64,000 nt of DNA from Catenovulum sediminis (GCF_007289895.1 NZ_CP041660.1:1426001-1490000); one strand, 5' to 3'; positions 42,964-51,226 are shown, numbered from the stretch's first letter. The notes: generated by a model from the letters alone, not told the origin. Program-made: numbers and translations.

Positions 42964-42993
42964 GTTTTGCGTTTTTTGGAATTTTAGAAGTGG

Positions 42994-43404
42994 TTATTTT
43001 TGCTCGTCGTGAAATTTACCCAAGCTTTCCAGCTGCATATTAAGTGCATAACCGCTGATGTAAATTTCACGAAAACAGGTAATCAATGAAACCAGCAAAG
43101 CTAATAAACTAAAAGTAAAACCAATAGAGCCAACGGTGGGATAATCAAATAACGAAAACAGCATCGCCAACGTACAAGCGATAAACGAAACCACACCCCA
43201 CAATTGCATGTGACGAATTAATTTAATACGTTTACGCAAATGAACAATTTGCACTCGCATTGTGCCATCTTCGGTTTCTTTGTATTGCTCATATAAAGAA
43301 CGGGTTAAACCCGCAATCACTAAAAAACGATTGGTGTAAGCTAACAACAAAAGTGAAATGGCAGGAAACAGCAAACCGGGTGTCGTGATACCTATATCTG
43401 TCAT
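42994..43404 (-). CDS. DUF2721 family membrane protein
   Basis: A 136-aa protein with three predicted membrane helices: ~10-28, ~72-92 and ~98-120. It matches DUF2721 proteins (TTPGLLFPAISLLLLAYTNR, LTRSLYEQY, RKRIKLIRHMQLWG). ATG at 43404 is preferred to an upstream frame extension. Function unknown. It lies between the porin/urea operon and the spermidine-synthase-like gene. Confidence 0.85.
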   Translation of the reverse strand: MTDIGITTPGLLFPAISLLLLAYTNRFLVIAGLTRSLYEQYKETEDGTMRVQIVHLRKRIKLIRHMQLWGVVSFIACTLAMLFSLFDYPTVGSIGFTFSLLALLVSLITCFREIYISGYALNMQLESLGKFHDEQK

Positions 43405-43522
43405 ATGTCGTGTCCTGATTGGCTTGTCTGTTTTATAAACTAACAGACTCGGGTGCTCTTGCACTATTTATGTGTTCGATAGTTGTTATAAAGCGGCCGT
43501 TATTTAACCAATAAACTAACCA

Positions 43523-45037
43523 TTAGCTCCAATACTTCCACCCTTCTAAATAATAATAAAGTACATGCGGTTTATCTAAACTGCTTACTTTGCTGTCACG
43601 AGTATTGATATCGGCAGGAAAAATCATCAGGGCAGGTTCTAGCTCTGGCGTATAAAACCGGGTACCGGGCAAATGCTGCGTCGCTTGTGTACAACGGGCT
43701 TTGCAAGCAATAACAAACCCCCAGTCACCAAAAGATGGTATATCAACATGATATGGAACCACTTGTTTAAAACCGCTATCAGCAATTGTATTGTGAATCG
43801 ACCAAAATGCCTTGGTCGCAAAAAACGGGCTGGTCGCTTGCGTCACCATAATACCATTTGCCGTAAGCCGGCTTTTGACCATCTGATAAAACTGTTTACT
43901 ATACAAACGCGCTAAACTGATGGTTTTGGGATCGGGTAAATCAATCACAATCAAATCAAAATATTGCTGAGCATCACTTAAATACACAAAAGCATCTAAA
44001 TGCAATATCTCGACTTTGTCATTTAAAAACGATTGTTTATTTAGCTGGCTTAAATAAACATTATGTTTGGCCAAATTGGCGACGGCTGGATCTAAATCAA
44101 CCACAGTGATTGATTGAACTTGGGGATAATTCAACAATTCGCGCGTTGCCAATCCATCCCCTCCACCCAATAACAACACGGATTTTACATTGTGATGACG
44201 CTGCATTGCCGGATGAATTAATGATTCGTGATAACGGTACTCATCTATTGAAGAAAACTGCAACCCCCCATTTAAATAAAGCCGAATATCGTTTTTATTT
44301 TTCGTCATGATTAACTGCTGGTAAGGCGTTTGTTGGCTATGCACGATGCGCTCGTCAAACACTGACTCGTTCCATTTATCGTTTAAATGATTACTAAACA
44401 GCATCAACCCCAGCAAAGTGAGAAAAGCAAAAACCAATGCAGTGCGCAAATAAAATCTTAACCGGCGGTCTATTTGCTGAAAAAAATACCACAACAAAGT
44501 CAAAGCAATGGATAAATTAAGCAGGCCAAATAATAAAGAAGTTTTAAATACGCCTAACCAAGGCAAAAGAGCCAATGGAAAGACCAAGGTCGCAATTAAA
44601 GCGCCAAAATAATCAATTGATAATACATTAGATAAATTCGCTTTTAAGCTATAGTGCTTTTCCATTAACCGACTGAGCAGTGGAATTTCCAAGCCGACTA
44701 AAACCCCAATAACAGCCGTTAATAAAATAGAGATAAACTGAAACGGTAAGTCCTGCGCATAACTAAAATACAACACAGGTACACAACTGCCCCCTACCAA
44801 AGCTAAAACAAGCTCATAAGCAATAAACTGGGCCAATAAAGTTTGTTCGCTGACCCACCTGGATAAGTACGATCCGATCCCCATAGTTGCCATATATACA
44901 CCAATGGTCAGCGAAAACTGAGTAATACTATCGCCGAGAAAATACGAGCCGGTTGTGGCAATTAACAGCTCGTATATGATCGAGCACAAACCTGCTATAA
45001 AAATACTAAATAACAGTATATGGCTTTCTCGTAACAC
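43523..45037 (-). CDS. Membrane spermidine-synthase-like protein
   Basis: A 504-aa fusion of an N-terminal membrane domain (about seven helices, residues 1-210) and a C-terminal polyamine synthase fold. The SAM-type site is LLLGGGDGLATRELL with VVDLDPAV, followed by LHLDAFVYL and VIDLPDP, the latter replacing the usual catalytic D-x-x-D pocket region. Similar membrane SpeE-like proteins occur next to DUF350 genes. Its substrate is unknown and it is unlikely to be the main spermidine synthase. It abuts the upstream 271-aa gene with one shared base. Confidence 0.82.
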   Translation of the reverse strand: MLRESHILLFSIFIAGLCSIIYELLIATTGSYFLGDSITQFSLTIGVYMATMGIGSYLSRWVSEQTLLAQFIAYELVLALVGGSCVPVLYFSYAQDLPFQFISILLTAVIGVLVGLEIPLLSRLMEKHYSLKANLSNVLSIDYFGALIATLVFPLALLPWLGVFKTSLLFGLLNLSIALTLLWYFFQQIDRRLRFYLRTALVFAFLTLLGLMLFSNHLNDKWNESVFDERIVHSQQTPYQQLIMTKNKNDIRLYLNGGLQFSSIDEYRYHESLIHPAMQRHHNVKSVLLLGGGDGLATRELLNYPQVQSITVVDLDPAVANLAKHNVYLSQLNKQSFLNDKVEILHLDAFVYLSDAQQYFDLIVIDLPDPKTISLARLYSKQFYQMVKSRLTANGIMVTQATSPFFATKAFWSIHNTIADSGFKQVVPYHVDIPSFGDWGFVIACKARCTQATQHLPGTRFYTPELEPALMIFPADINTRDSKVSSLDKPHVLYYYLEGWKYWS

Positions 45038-45852
45038 TACTTGCCGCCTTTAGAAGAACCCGCTCTAAAATTAGCACCGGATAAACTTTGCTGACGAATA
45101 CTGCGATCAACATGCATATTGTAATGCCGATGTGCGTAGTGGATGTAATTGATATCACTATCATCATGGCTAACCGCCAGACAATACACAACCCCAAACC
45201 AAGCAAGCGAACCGGAAAAAATATACCAATAGACTTTTGAACTGTTAGCTGATTTTTTAGATAACCGATGGTTCGATTTAGGTTGGATAAAAGCACCTGA
45301 GTTTTTACCTGCATTCTCCATTTTATTAAAAATCACCACCAGACAAACAAGCGCAATGGCGCCAAAAATATAATACAAATGGCTAAACCAACTGCGGTCA
45401 CCTTTTATCGGCACCACTCTAAATGAATACTGGGTTTTAGCTGTACTGCGGTTGGAAGCAGCAGAATCAGACAAATAAAGAATATACTGACCTTGTTTCG
45501 GAAAACGAATATCAAAATAGGCGTGTTGCTTTCGTTCAGTCCACTTACCATCCGAGTCGACACCCGATTCTGACCACAGTTCGTCTTGATAACTAAATAA
45601 ATACTCACCGCTTGCTGAGTAAATTTCCATATCAAAAGACTTCCAAGTATTCATCGGCATCCGGCCTCTGAATTCAAATCGCATCATTTGCCCATCATGG
45701 GGTACTTCAAACGGATATGCGCTCTCTGTATTGGCGAAGTTTTTACTTTTTTGCATCACCACAGCGGCGTCTTCAGACTCCATATACTGCGCACTACAAA
45801 AACTAAGCACAAAAATAGTCAGCGAAATAAAAAATAACTTATACACACTCAT
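45037..45852 (-). CDS. Exported membrane protein of the DUF350 cluster
   Basis: A 271-aa protein with a signal peptide (residues ~5-20, with a Cys near the cleavage site, CSAQ, so a lipoprotein is possible), a beta-rich extracytoplasmic domain (~35-155, RFEFRGRMPMNTWKSFDMEI and QGQYILYLSDSA), then two membrane helices (~160-180 and ~212-232) and a basic Gly/Ser C-terminal tail. I do not recognise a named domain. It lies between DUF350 and SpeE-like genes and is likely part of the same complex or pathway. Confidence 0.72.
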   Translation of the reverse strand: MSVYKLFFISLTIFVLSFCSAQYMESEDAAVVMQKSKNFANTESAYPFEVPHDGQMMRFEFRGRMPMNTWKSFDMEIYSASGEYLFSYQDELWSESGVDSDGKWTERKQHAYFDIRFPKQGQYILYLSDSAASNRSTAKTQYSFRVVPIKGDRSWFSHLYYIFGAIALVCLVVIFNKMENAGKNSGAFIQPKSNHRLSKKSANSSKVYWYIFSGSLAWFGVVYCLAVSHDDSDINYIHYAHRHYNMHVDRSIRQQSLSGANFRAGSSKGGK

Positions 45853-45864
45853 TTTTTCTACCCG

Positions 45865-46701
45865 CTAAAGTGTGTAAAAAATAACAGCGGCAACCGAAAT
45901 CGCGACAAAACCCTCGATAATCGCCACCGCTGTATTTTGTGCTTCAATGGCATCGTCAATCTTAATCTTAGGCAGTAAAACGATATCAACAACAATGCGC
46001 ACAAGCGGAAGTAAAATCAGCGCGATAATCGCATCGATAAAAAATAAACTAATACTTTCAAACCAAGAGTTAAAACCGCCCACTAAAGCATGTAATAAAA
46101 TAATTCCGAGCGCGATTTTAGTCGCCGCAAAACTAACCGCTGCGGCAACATTGCCTTTTTCAATTTCGTGCTGAAATTCAAAACGAGTAATCAGATCATA
46201 TACTTTACTGAATATCAGTAAGGTGATTTGCCCCAAAACATAAAAAACCACAGCGGATATGAGCGAACCTTCACCGGTTAACGAACCGGCAATCACCAAA
46301 CCTGCGGCAATATAACTGGCACTTTGCACAATACCGACAGACAAACGTTGGTGCTCGATAATCTGTTGATGATTACAAAATTTAGATAACAGGAGTTTAT
46401 CGTTAATCAATCTGGCTAAAAACAACATTCCCAAACCCATTGCTGAATATAAACCAACATTGATTAGATCGTTTATTAATCCCCTGCTTGGCCCTTTTAA
46501 TACAGCAATATAAATCATAGTGACGGCGATAATAAAACCGGCAATTGAAACAGCCAGCGCGGTATTTCGCTTCTCAATGATTTGTTCAAAGGTATTGTAA
46601 GAGGTGAGCAAGTTGTACAACCACTTAGCGATGCATACAACAACTAAAAACAAGGCCAAAAATGCCGAGTTTTCTAAATACTGCGTAATGATAATGTCCA
46701 T
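45865..46701 (-). CDS. DUF350 family membrane protein
   Basis: A 278-aa protein with about seven to eight membrane helices arranged as two DUF350 (YjfL-type) repeats: RNTALAVSIAGFIIAVTMIY, KGNVAAAVSFAATKIALGII and a third helix pair with NTAVAIIEGFVAIS near the C-terminus. It heads a three-gene unit with the exported 271-aa protein and the SpeE-like protein. DUF350 proteins often occur with PspA-like or polyamine-related genes in other bacteria. Confidence 0.85.
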   Translation of the reverse strand: MDIIITQYLENSAFLALFLVVVCIAKWLYNLLTSYNTFEQIIEKRNTALAVSIAGFIIAVTMIYIAVLKGPSRGLINDLINVGLYSAMGLGMLFLARLINDKLLLSKFCNHQQIIEHQRLSVGIVQSASYIAAGLVIAGSLTGEGSLISAVVFYVLGQITLLIFSKVYDLITRFEFQHEIEKGNVAAAVSFAATKIALGIILLHALVGGFNSWFESISLFFIDAIIALILLPLVRIVVDIVLLPKIKIDDAIEAQNTAVAIIEGFVAISVAAVIFYTL

Positions 46702-46960
46702 ATTTTATGTTTTTTGTTAAAAGTTTATAAAGAAGTGCGATGCTACCACATTAGCTTATCTTTACGGAATAGTTGAATTCAAAGAGCTTGCCAGGATAAA
46801 AGTGCCAAGCGGCGGTTGCCATTTTTCTGAGCTTATCGTTAAATACTCCCCCTTGGTGCGATAAATTAACCACTCAGGGTTGTAGTTATATTTTTTATTA
46901 CAAATGGTGCCAGTATCAGGCATACATAAGATATTTGAACAGATCAATTAAGGAAATGGA

Positions 46961-47476
46961 ATGTTAAAAAAATCAGTATTAGCCATCGCGTTAGCAAGCG
47001 CTTCATTCTCTTCATTTGCTAATTGGGTGGGTGGTGTTAGCTACATAAACTTATCAGACGACGATGGCCAAATGGAACTGAGCCTTTCCGGCATCGTTGC
47101 TTCATTAGGTTATAAAATTGAGTCTGATAGCAACTTTTTTATTATGCCAGAACTACGTATTGGCACTGGGATTGGTGATGATACAGTTCGTTTTTTTGGT
47201 GGTGATTTTAAAGTTGAAATGAATAGCTTTACCGCATTAACTGTCCGTGGGCAATATGATTTAGAAAACGGCGCTTACCTTTTTGCCGCACCTTCTTACG
47301 CTAACCTTGACGTGAAGGTATCTGGTTATGGCGAAAGCGCATCAGAAGACGAGTGGGAATTCGGTATCGGCGGTGGTATTGGTTTTGACGTTAATGAGTC
47401 AACATCAGCAGAGTTCTCTTACGAGCATTACGATGGCACAGATGCGTTAAGTGTTGGAATTAAAGTTGATTTCTAA
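46961..47476 (+). CDS. Small outer-membrane beta-barrel protein
   Basis: A 171-aa precursor with a signal peptide (KSVLAIALASASFSSFA, cleavage before NW) and a mature part of about 150 aa with alternating barrel strands, ending in a C-terminal Phe (VGIKVDF). It resembles 8-stranded Opa/OmpA-like barrels. An AAGGAAATGG ribosome-binding region precedes the ATG. The 259-bp gap upstream (46702-46960) holds only its presumed promoter. Confidence 0.82.
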   Translation: MLKKSVLAIALASASFSSFANWVGGVSYINLSDDDGQMELSLSGIVASLGYKIESDSNFFIMPELRIGTGIGDDTVRFFGGDFKVEMNSFTALTVRGQYDLENGAYLFAAPSYANLDVKVSGYGESASEDEWEFGIGGGIGFDVNESTSAEFSYEHYDGTDALSVGIKVDF

Positions 47477-47526
47477 ACGCAAATAGCACTGAAATTACGG
47501 AAGTTATAAACATCAACTTAAAAAAT

Positions 47527-47590
47527 TGAGAGTTACCCGTTTTGATAAAGGTGTCAAATCTTGAATCAAAATTCAAAAAGGTAACTCTCA
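47527..47590. repeat. 11-bp inverted repeat flanking the nth fragment breakpoint
   Basis: TGAGAGTTACC (47527-47537) and GGTAACTCTCA (47580-47590) are perfect inverted copies 42 bp apart. The second arm runs into ATGTTGCCTACTCACAAATGA, a six-codon mini-ORF (MLPTHK) that stops where nth homology begins. This might be the end of an insertion sequence with its transposase start, but I cannot identify one. Confidence 0.5.
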
Positions 47591-47605
47591 TGTTGCCTAC
47601 TCACA

Positions 47606-47770
47606 AATGAAATCGAACAAAAATTACTGAAAGTTGTACCGACAGAATTTAAAGTAGATATACATCATTGGCTGATATTACATGGTCGATACACCTGCAT
47701 AGCACGCAAGCCGCGCTGTGGGTCTTGTATTATTAAGGATTTTTGTGAGTTTAAAGCGAAAACTGAGTAG
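47606..47770 (+). pseudogene. nth: Endonuclease III C-terminal fragment
   Basis: An open frame of 54 codons encodes EIEQKLLKVVPTEFKVDIHH and continues with LILHGRYTCIARKPRCGSC to a TAG stop. It is nearly identical to the last ~53 residues of E. coli Nth, including the four-Cys [4Fe-4S] cluster (C-x6-C-x2-C-x5-C). The catalytic Lys/Asp and helix-hairpin-helix regions are missing, and no start codon is in frame, so it is a broken remnant. Two hairpins follow. The lack of decay suggests a recent rearrangement or strong similarity to an intact copy elsewhere. Confidence 0.88.
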
Positions 47771-47809
47771 TTGAATATCTGCTTTGAGCGAGGAGCAGAC
47801 GGTCGATCT

Positions 47810-47835
47810 AACTCATTTTTGGACAAAAATGAGTT
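47810..47835 (+). terminator. Hairpin downstream of nth fragment
   Basis: AACTCATTTTT (47810-47820), loop GGAC, AAAAATGAGTT (47825-47835): perfect 11-bp stem 40 bp after the nth stop. Confidence 0.55.
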
Positions 47836-47840
47836 TGTGA

Positions 47841-47868
47841 AAAGGCGAACCAAATGGTTCGCCTTTTT
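47841..47868. terminator. Intrinsic terminator, probably bidirectional
   Basis: AAAGGCGAACC (47841-47851) and GGTTCGCCTTT (47856-47866) form an 11-bp stem with loop AAAT and flanking T/A runs. It separates the nth remnant from the minus-strand micro-gene operon. Confidence 0.8.
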
Positions 47869-47954
47869 AGTGTTCTACTATCTAGATTGTCACAGACTGC
47901 ATTAAAACTGTCACAAACTTTGCCACAGTCAAACTGAATATGGCCGCTTTCTAA

Positions 47955-48095
47955 TTATTCATCATCACCCAAGTAATCATCATTATTTGGGTTATGAACA
48001 TCCGCCCAATCATCCATATCGGCATCGTTATTTGGGTTATTGATATCTGACCAGGTATCAAGCTCATCTTGAGACATTTCACTTGGATCTGGCAT
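47955..48095 (-). CDS. 46-aa acidic repeat protein (micro-ORF)
   Basis: Starts MPDPSEMSQDELDTWSD and contains two copies of a W-[SA]-D-[IV]-[NH]-NPNND motif (about residues 15-24 and 30-39), ending DDYLGDDE. It is extremely acidic, with no basic residue visible. AGGGAAG lies 8 bp before the ATG, inside the 3' end of the preceding 47-aa gene; one base separates the two frames. No family recognised. The repeat, ribosome-binding site and coupling argue that it is real. Confidence 0.7.
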   Translation of the reverse strand: MPDPSEMSQDELDTWSDINNPNNDADMDDWADVHNPNNDDYLGDDE

Positions 48096-48096
48096 A

Positions 48097-48240
48097 TTAT
48101 TTCTTCCCTCTCTGATTAGGGTTTATCTGCTTACCGCGATTACCCTGATTCTGATCGTACTGACGGTTGGTTCCCTTAGAGCCTTTATTTGCGTTTGAGG
48201 TATTTGACGCATTGTCAGCAGGAGTTATTTTTTTAGTCAT
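48097..48240 (-). CDS. 47-aa basic protein (micro-ORF)
   Basis: MTKKITPADNASNTSNANKG followed by a Gln/Asn/Arg/Lys-rich tail (RQYDQNQGNRGKQ, QRGKK). It is basic and low complexity, contrasting with the acidic 46-aa protein encoded directly after it. AAGGAAA precedes the ATG by 7 bp. It starts 12 bp after the 94-aa gene. No family recognised. Confidence 0.68.
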   Translation of the reverse strand: MTKKITPADNASNTSNANKGSKGTNRQYDQNQGNRGKQINPNQRGKK

Positions 48241-48252
48241 ATTCTGATTTCC

Positions 48253-48537
48253 TTAATTAAAACTAGACTTATGAATTTGCTTAATAGTTCGCTCAAATCC
48301 TTGCCTAGTTGTTATCACTTTAGGGTGGAGCCCATCAGAGTTATCCTGCCAAACAAATCGAAACCCTCTTCCTAATCTGAACCTAATAAAGGTCGGGGAA
48401 CTGCGAATCGTCTTTCCCCCTAGACTAAGATAATAAACTCCCGATTTAAGTGACCTTTCAATTTCGAAAGCACGCTTAATCTGGCACAGTGGAATATGAG
48501 ATTGGAATGTATCAATGAGTTGTTTTGTCGATGTCAT
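48253..48537 (-). CDS. 94-aa basic protein, unknown
   Basis: Small basic soluble protein with a helical N-terminus (TKQLIDTFQSHIPLCQIKRA) and a beta-rich middle (GVYYLSLGGKTI, FIRFRLGRGFRFVWQDN). An AAGGAG ribosome-binding site precedes ATG at ideal spacing. It is the first gene of a three-gene micro-operon with the 47- and 46-aa genes. I do not recognise the family; its composition would fit a nucleic-acid-binding protein, but that is speculation. Confidence 0.72.
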   Translation of the reverse strand: MTSTKQLIDTFQSHIPLCQIKRAFEIERSLKSGVYYLSLGGKTIRSSPTFIRFRLGRGFRFVWQDNSDGLHPKVITTRQGFERTIKQIHKSSFN

Positions 48538-48595
48538 TCTTGCTCTCCTTGATGAACTGGGAACAGAATGATTGAGTGCACTGCACTCGCAACAA

Positions 48596-49270
48596 CTAAT
48601 TAAATAAATCGTCCAATAAATTATCGAACTCGTTCGCTTCGATGTATTGCTGGGTTATCATTGACTGGTACTTGGATAGAACAGGATGTTCAGTTTGAAG
48701 TAAAGATGCTGCTTCATAAGCCTTTTCAAGTTCGCCATTTAAGTAATATAGCATCATGGTTTCACCATCACTCAATACAGCACTTTGAGCTAGCAGAGTT
48801 TGCATAACACTGGTGATATTCCCAATCGATAATTGTGGGAGTTCATAGAATGGATTTGGTAGGCGATTTTTCGACAACGAAACTTTAGATTTCATTATGC
48901 TAATAAACTGATCCAGCGCTTCAGATTGGATACCTACACCAATAATGGATTGTCGACCCGCTAACATAACGTTTAAGAATTCGGCAGCTTCCATGCGTTT
49001 ACCACTATCGCCAAAGATGGCCTTAACACGTTTGCTATCGGCAAAAAAACCTTGCAGCAACACTGCATTGTGAAACTTATTTAGGCTTTTGCGTGCTATA
49101 AGTAAATGGTTTTTCTCTGAACCAATCCCCATCTGTACTTTGTTGACGATAAGAAAACCTTTACTTCGTACAAGCGGGTAAACAAGATCTTTAAATGATT
49201 TGTGCTCAGACAGTTCAACAGAGAACAACTTTCTTATCGCATCAGGAGGTGATAACCCATCATATTTCAC
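48596..49270 (-). CDS. 224-aa protein of unknown function
   Basis: Soluble, no signal peptide or membrane helix. The N-terminal half contains a basic beta-alpha segment (GFLIVNKVQMGIGSEKNHLL, NKFHNAVLLQGFFADSKRVK); the C-terminal half is helical (LYYLNGELEKAYEAASLLQ, tetratricopeptide-like). It overlaps the upstream exported-protein gene by 11 bp and belongs to the same minus-strand run from 50211. No family recognised. Confidence 0.65.
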   Translation of the reverse strand: MKYDGLSPPDAIRKLFSVELSEHKSFKDLVYPLVRSKGFLIVNKVQMGIGSEKNHLLIARKSLNKFHNAVLLQGFFADSKRVKAIFGDSGKRMEAAEFLNVMLAGRQSIIGVGIQSEALDQFISIMKSKVSLSKNRLPNPFYELPQLSIGNITSVMQTLLAQSAVLSDGETMMLYYLNGELEKAYEAASLLQTEHPVLSKYQSMITQQYIEANEFDNLLDDLFN

Positions 49271-49592
49271 AAGACAACCTTAACAATTTTTTTTCAGATG
49301 GTGAGTTTTCCTCTAGAGCATACTTCGCAATAAATTCCGCTCGCTTAAACCAATCTGATCGACAGTGATCCTCACTTTTTGCGTACTGATCTATCACCCC
49401 TAAACAGTAACCTGCCCTTAAGCTTTCGGATAACGAAGTAGTTTGGGCAGCTAACAGATGCTTTTCATTTTTGGAAGCGTATATGTTAATTAACTCAGCA
49501 CAACTATCTGTCAATGAAAGGGGTTTAGCTGAAATAATTGCTGACACTGGCAAAAAACCAATTGCAATGATAAAGGCATTTTTACGTAGCAT
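49260..49592 (-). CDS. Exported Rap1a/Tai-like protein
   Basis: About 110 aa from ATG 49592 (MLRKNAFIIAIGFLPVSAII), with a signal peptide cleaved near ISA-KP. The mature part, SCAELINIYASKNE ... AGYCLGVIDQYAK ... CRSDWFKRAEFIAKYALEEN, has the Cys and G-Y-C-x-G-x-x-D pattern of Rap1a/Tai domain proteins, some of which are type VI immunity proteins. The match is by eye and weak. No effector gene is recognisable next to it. It starts one base after the 205-aa membrane gene ends. Confidence 0.55.
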   Translation of the reverse strand: MLRKNAFIIAIGFLPVSAIISAKPLSLTDSCAELINIYASKNEKHLLAAQTTSLSESLRAGYCLGVIDQYAKSEDHCRSDWFKRAEFIAKYALEENSPSEKKLLRLSCEI

Positions 49593-49593
49593 T

Positions 49594-50211
49594 CTAAATA
49601 TCCGATGTTGTTTTTGGGGGGTGCTCATGCGAAGTAGCACTGATCTTGTCATTACTGTTAGCTCGATCTAGAGCTTGAGAATCAATAACCGTCGTCCTTT
49701 TGTTCTTGCTAGGCACTGCTATGTATAGGCTTAAAAGAATACAAGCAAACGCAAACATCTGCCTGTAGTTCTCACCATGAAGCATTGCTCCGTTTAGATA
49801 TTTAGTCCCCTCTAGCAAATCAGAGAAAGCTACAACGCTGGCAGTCAACCAAACAAATAGTACCAATCTGCCATACCAGATTAAAGGCATGGATAGAATA
49901 TTCCACCAACGCTCATTAGTTTGACATGTGTAGAAAATATATCGTTTTAAAAGTACTAGAGCTAAGATGGCGAATACAGCCTCGATAGTCGATATGTCGG
50001 ACAAGCCCTCTTGGTGTTCGAAAATATTGATAAGCTCCAACCATAAGGATGTCAGAGCCATTACCACTAGAGTTATGAACAAACATACGTTGAGTAGTCT
50101 TGCCACTACTCGCCCTATTGTCCAATCCAATTCAAATAACAAATGGAGAGAGGCTACCGATTTTTCAGGCCCGTTGATTCCTACTTGCTGTTCTACGTTT
50201 GATCTATCCAT
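49594..50211 (-). CDS. Four-helix membrane protein, unknown
   Basis: A 205-aa protein with four predicted membrane helices (~38-62, ~75-92, ~108-132, ~148-166), a hydrophilic N-terminus and a polar C-terminal tail of about 40 residues with no fold apparent. No family recognised. It heads the run membrane protein - exported protein - 224-aa protein, whose tight spacing suggests an operon. The 317-bp gap upstream (50212-50528) shows no convincing gene. Confidence 0.65.
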   Translation of the reverse strand: MDRSNVEQQVGINGPEKSVASLHLLFELDWTIGRVVARLLNVCLFITLVVMALTSLWLELINIFEHQEGLSDISTIEAVFAILALVLLKRYIFYTCQTNERWWNILSMPLIWYGRLVLFVWLTASVVAFSDLLEGTKYLNGAMLHGENYRQMFAFACILLSLYIAVPSKNKRTTVIDSQALDRANSNDKISATSHEHPPKTTSDI

Positions 50212-50528
50212 GATTCAGAGTGAAATAAATAATTGCAATATTTCATTAGTTTAACAAGCTCATCGGATAAATGTAACAGCTTTTTTTTACTTCCAGAAAG
50301 TTCTGACCGTTACACTGTAGAGGTTGCTTAAATTGACTATTTTGTTGGAGGAATTATCTGAGTGCGTTTCTACTATGGTGGTATTACTTTTTTAATGAAG
50401 CCAGATAATGCTTCGTTGAAATTCCAAACAACCCATTGCCACTCGTTTTGGGGCAAAAACAGTTGAGTGCGCCTAATAGTTGTTGCAGCTTCATAATATT
50501 ATTGAGAAAGGAATGAACTCTTATCCGA

Positions 50529-51059
50529 CTAATTAAAGTTAACCATAAAGCCGTCTAGATCTCTTGCGATGACATCTAACATTTTCTTTTCGGACTGTTG
50601 GAGTACAACAGCATGATAAGAAAATTCATTGCGTAATTGATGGTAGTTCAGTTGTTTGGTTTTGCCACTCAATATAGTTTCAATAGAATTATTGTAGCCT
50701 TTAAAAAAGCCAAGCAACCCAGATCGTTGATCTAAACTCTCCTTTATCGATGTAGCAACATTGACAATATTTTGATAATCGTCACAAAATTGCCGTAGGA
50801 CAACTTGATAATCAGACTCACTGGTGTAGAAACCATTTTCTAAGGCGACATTTACTTTCAACTCGTTGAGCTTTTCAAGGATAGAACACAAGCGTATGTA
50901 AAGAACAGATACGTCTATTTGAGCAATTTTTTCCATATTTCGTTTATAGTAGCGCTCATTTAGATCAAAATCTTTCATAGGTTTTTTGGTTTCTTCAACA
51001 ACGTTCATCATCAAGTCTTTGAAAAGATCCAATACGTTGTTCGGATTACTTAGTTCCAT
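50529..51059 (-). CDS. Helical protein of unknown function
   Basis: About 176 aa from ATG 51059 (MELSNPNNVLDLFKDLMMNV), which follows AGGTGGGG; a GTG three codons upstream (51068) is less likely. Predicted all-helical, with no signal peptide or membrane helix. Conserved-looking segments: LYIRLCSILEKLNELKVNVA and QRSGLLGFFKGYNNSIETIL. It is the first gene of the accessory stretch after glmS. No family recognised. Confidence 0.65.
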   Translation of the reverse strand: MELSNPNNVLDLFKDLMMNVVEETKKPMKDFDLNERYYKRNMEKIAQIDVSVLYIRLCSILEKLNELKVNVALENGFYTSESDYQVVLRQFCDDYQNIVNVATSIKESLDQRSGLLGFFKGYNNSIETILSGKTKQLNYHQLRNEFSYHAVVLQQSEKKMLDVIARDLDGFMVNFN

Positions 51060-51226
51060 TTTCCCCACCTAGCAATAACATCAATTGATGTTATCCCAAT
51101 TTTATATACACATTACTTGCATGAGAAAAAGTATATCAAATGATGGTTCGATGAACAGAGAAGCCTATCAAGTGTAACTTTGAATGGGGCATAAACGAGT
51201 TAGCACCACACTCCGCAATTAACACT

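Noticed and set aside
42776-42993. Sigma-54 promoter for the urea operon
   Set aside because: No match to TGGCAC-N5-TTGC with correct -24/-12 spacing on the minus strand.
46762-46947. 61-aa minus-strand ORF upstream of the small outer-membrane barrel
   Set aside because: No ribosome-binding site or domain, and it covers the likely promoter of the barrel gene.
47527-47608. End of an insertion sequence with transposase start (MLPTHK)
   Set aside because: The inverted repeat and mini-ORF fit, but no transposase, second end or target duplication is present, so no mobile element is called.
50362-50466. 34-aa plus-strand frame starting GTG with a GGAGG about 10 nt upstream
   Set aside because: Spacing is long, it lies against the direction of the neighbouring genes, and no conservation evidence is visible. 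Kept only as a note for the 50212-50528 gap.
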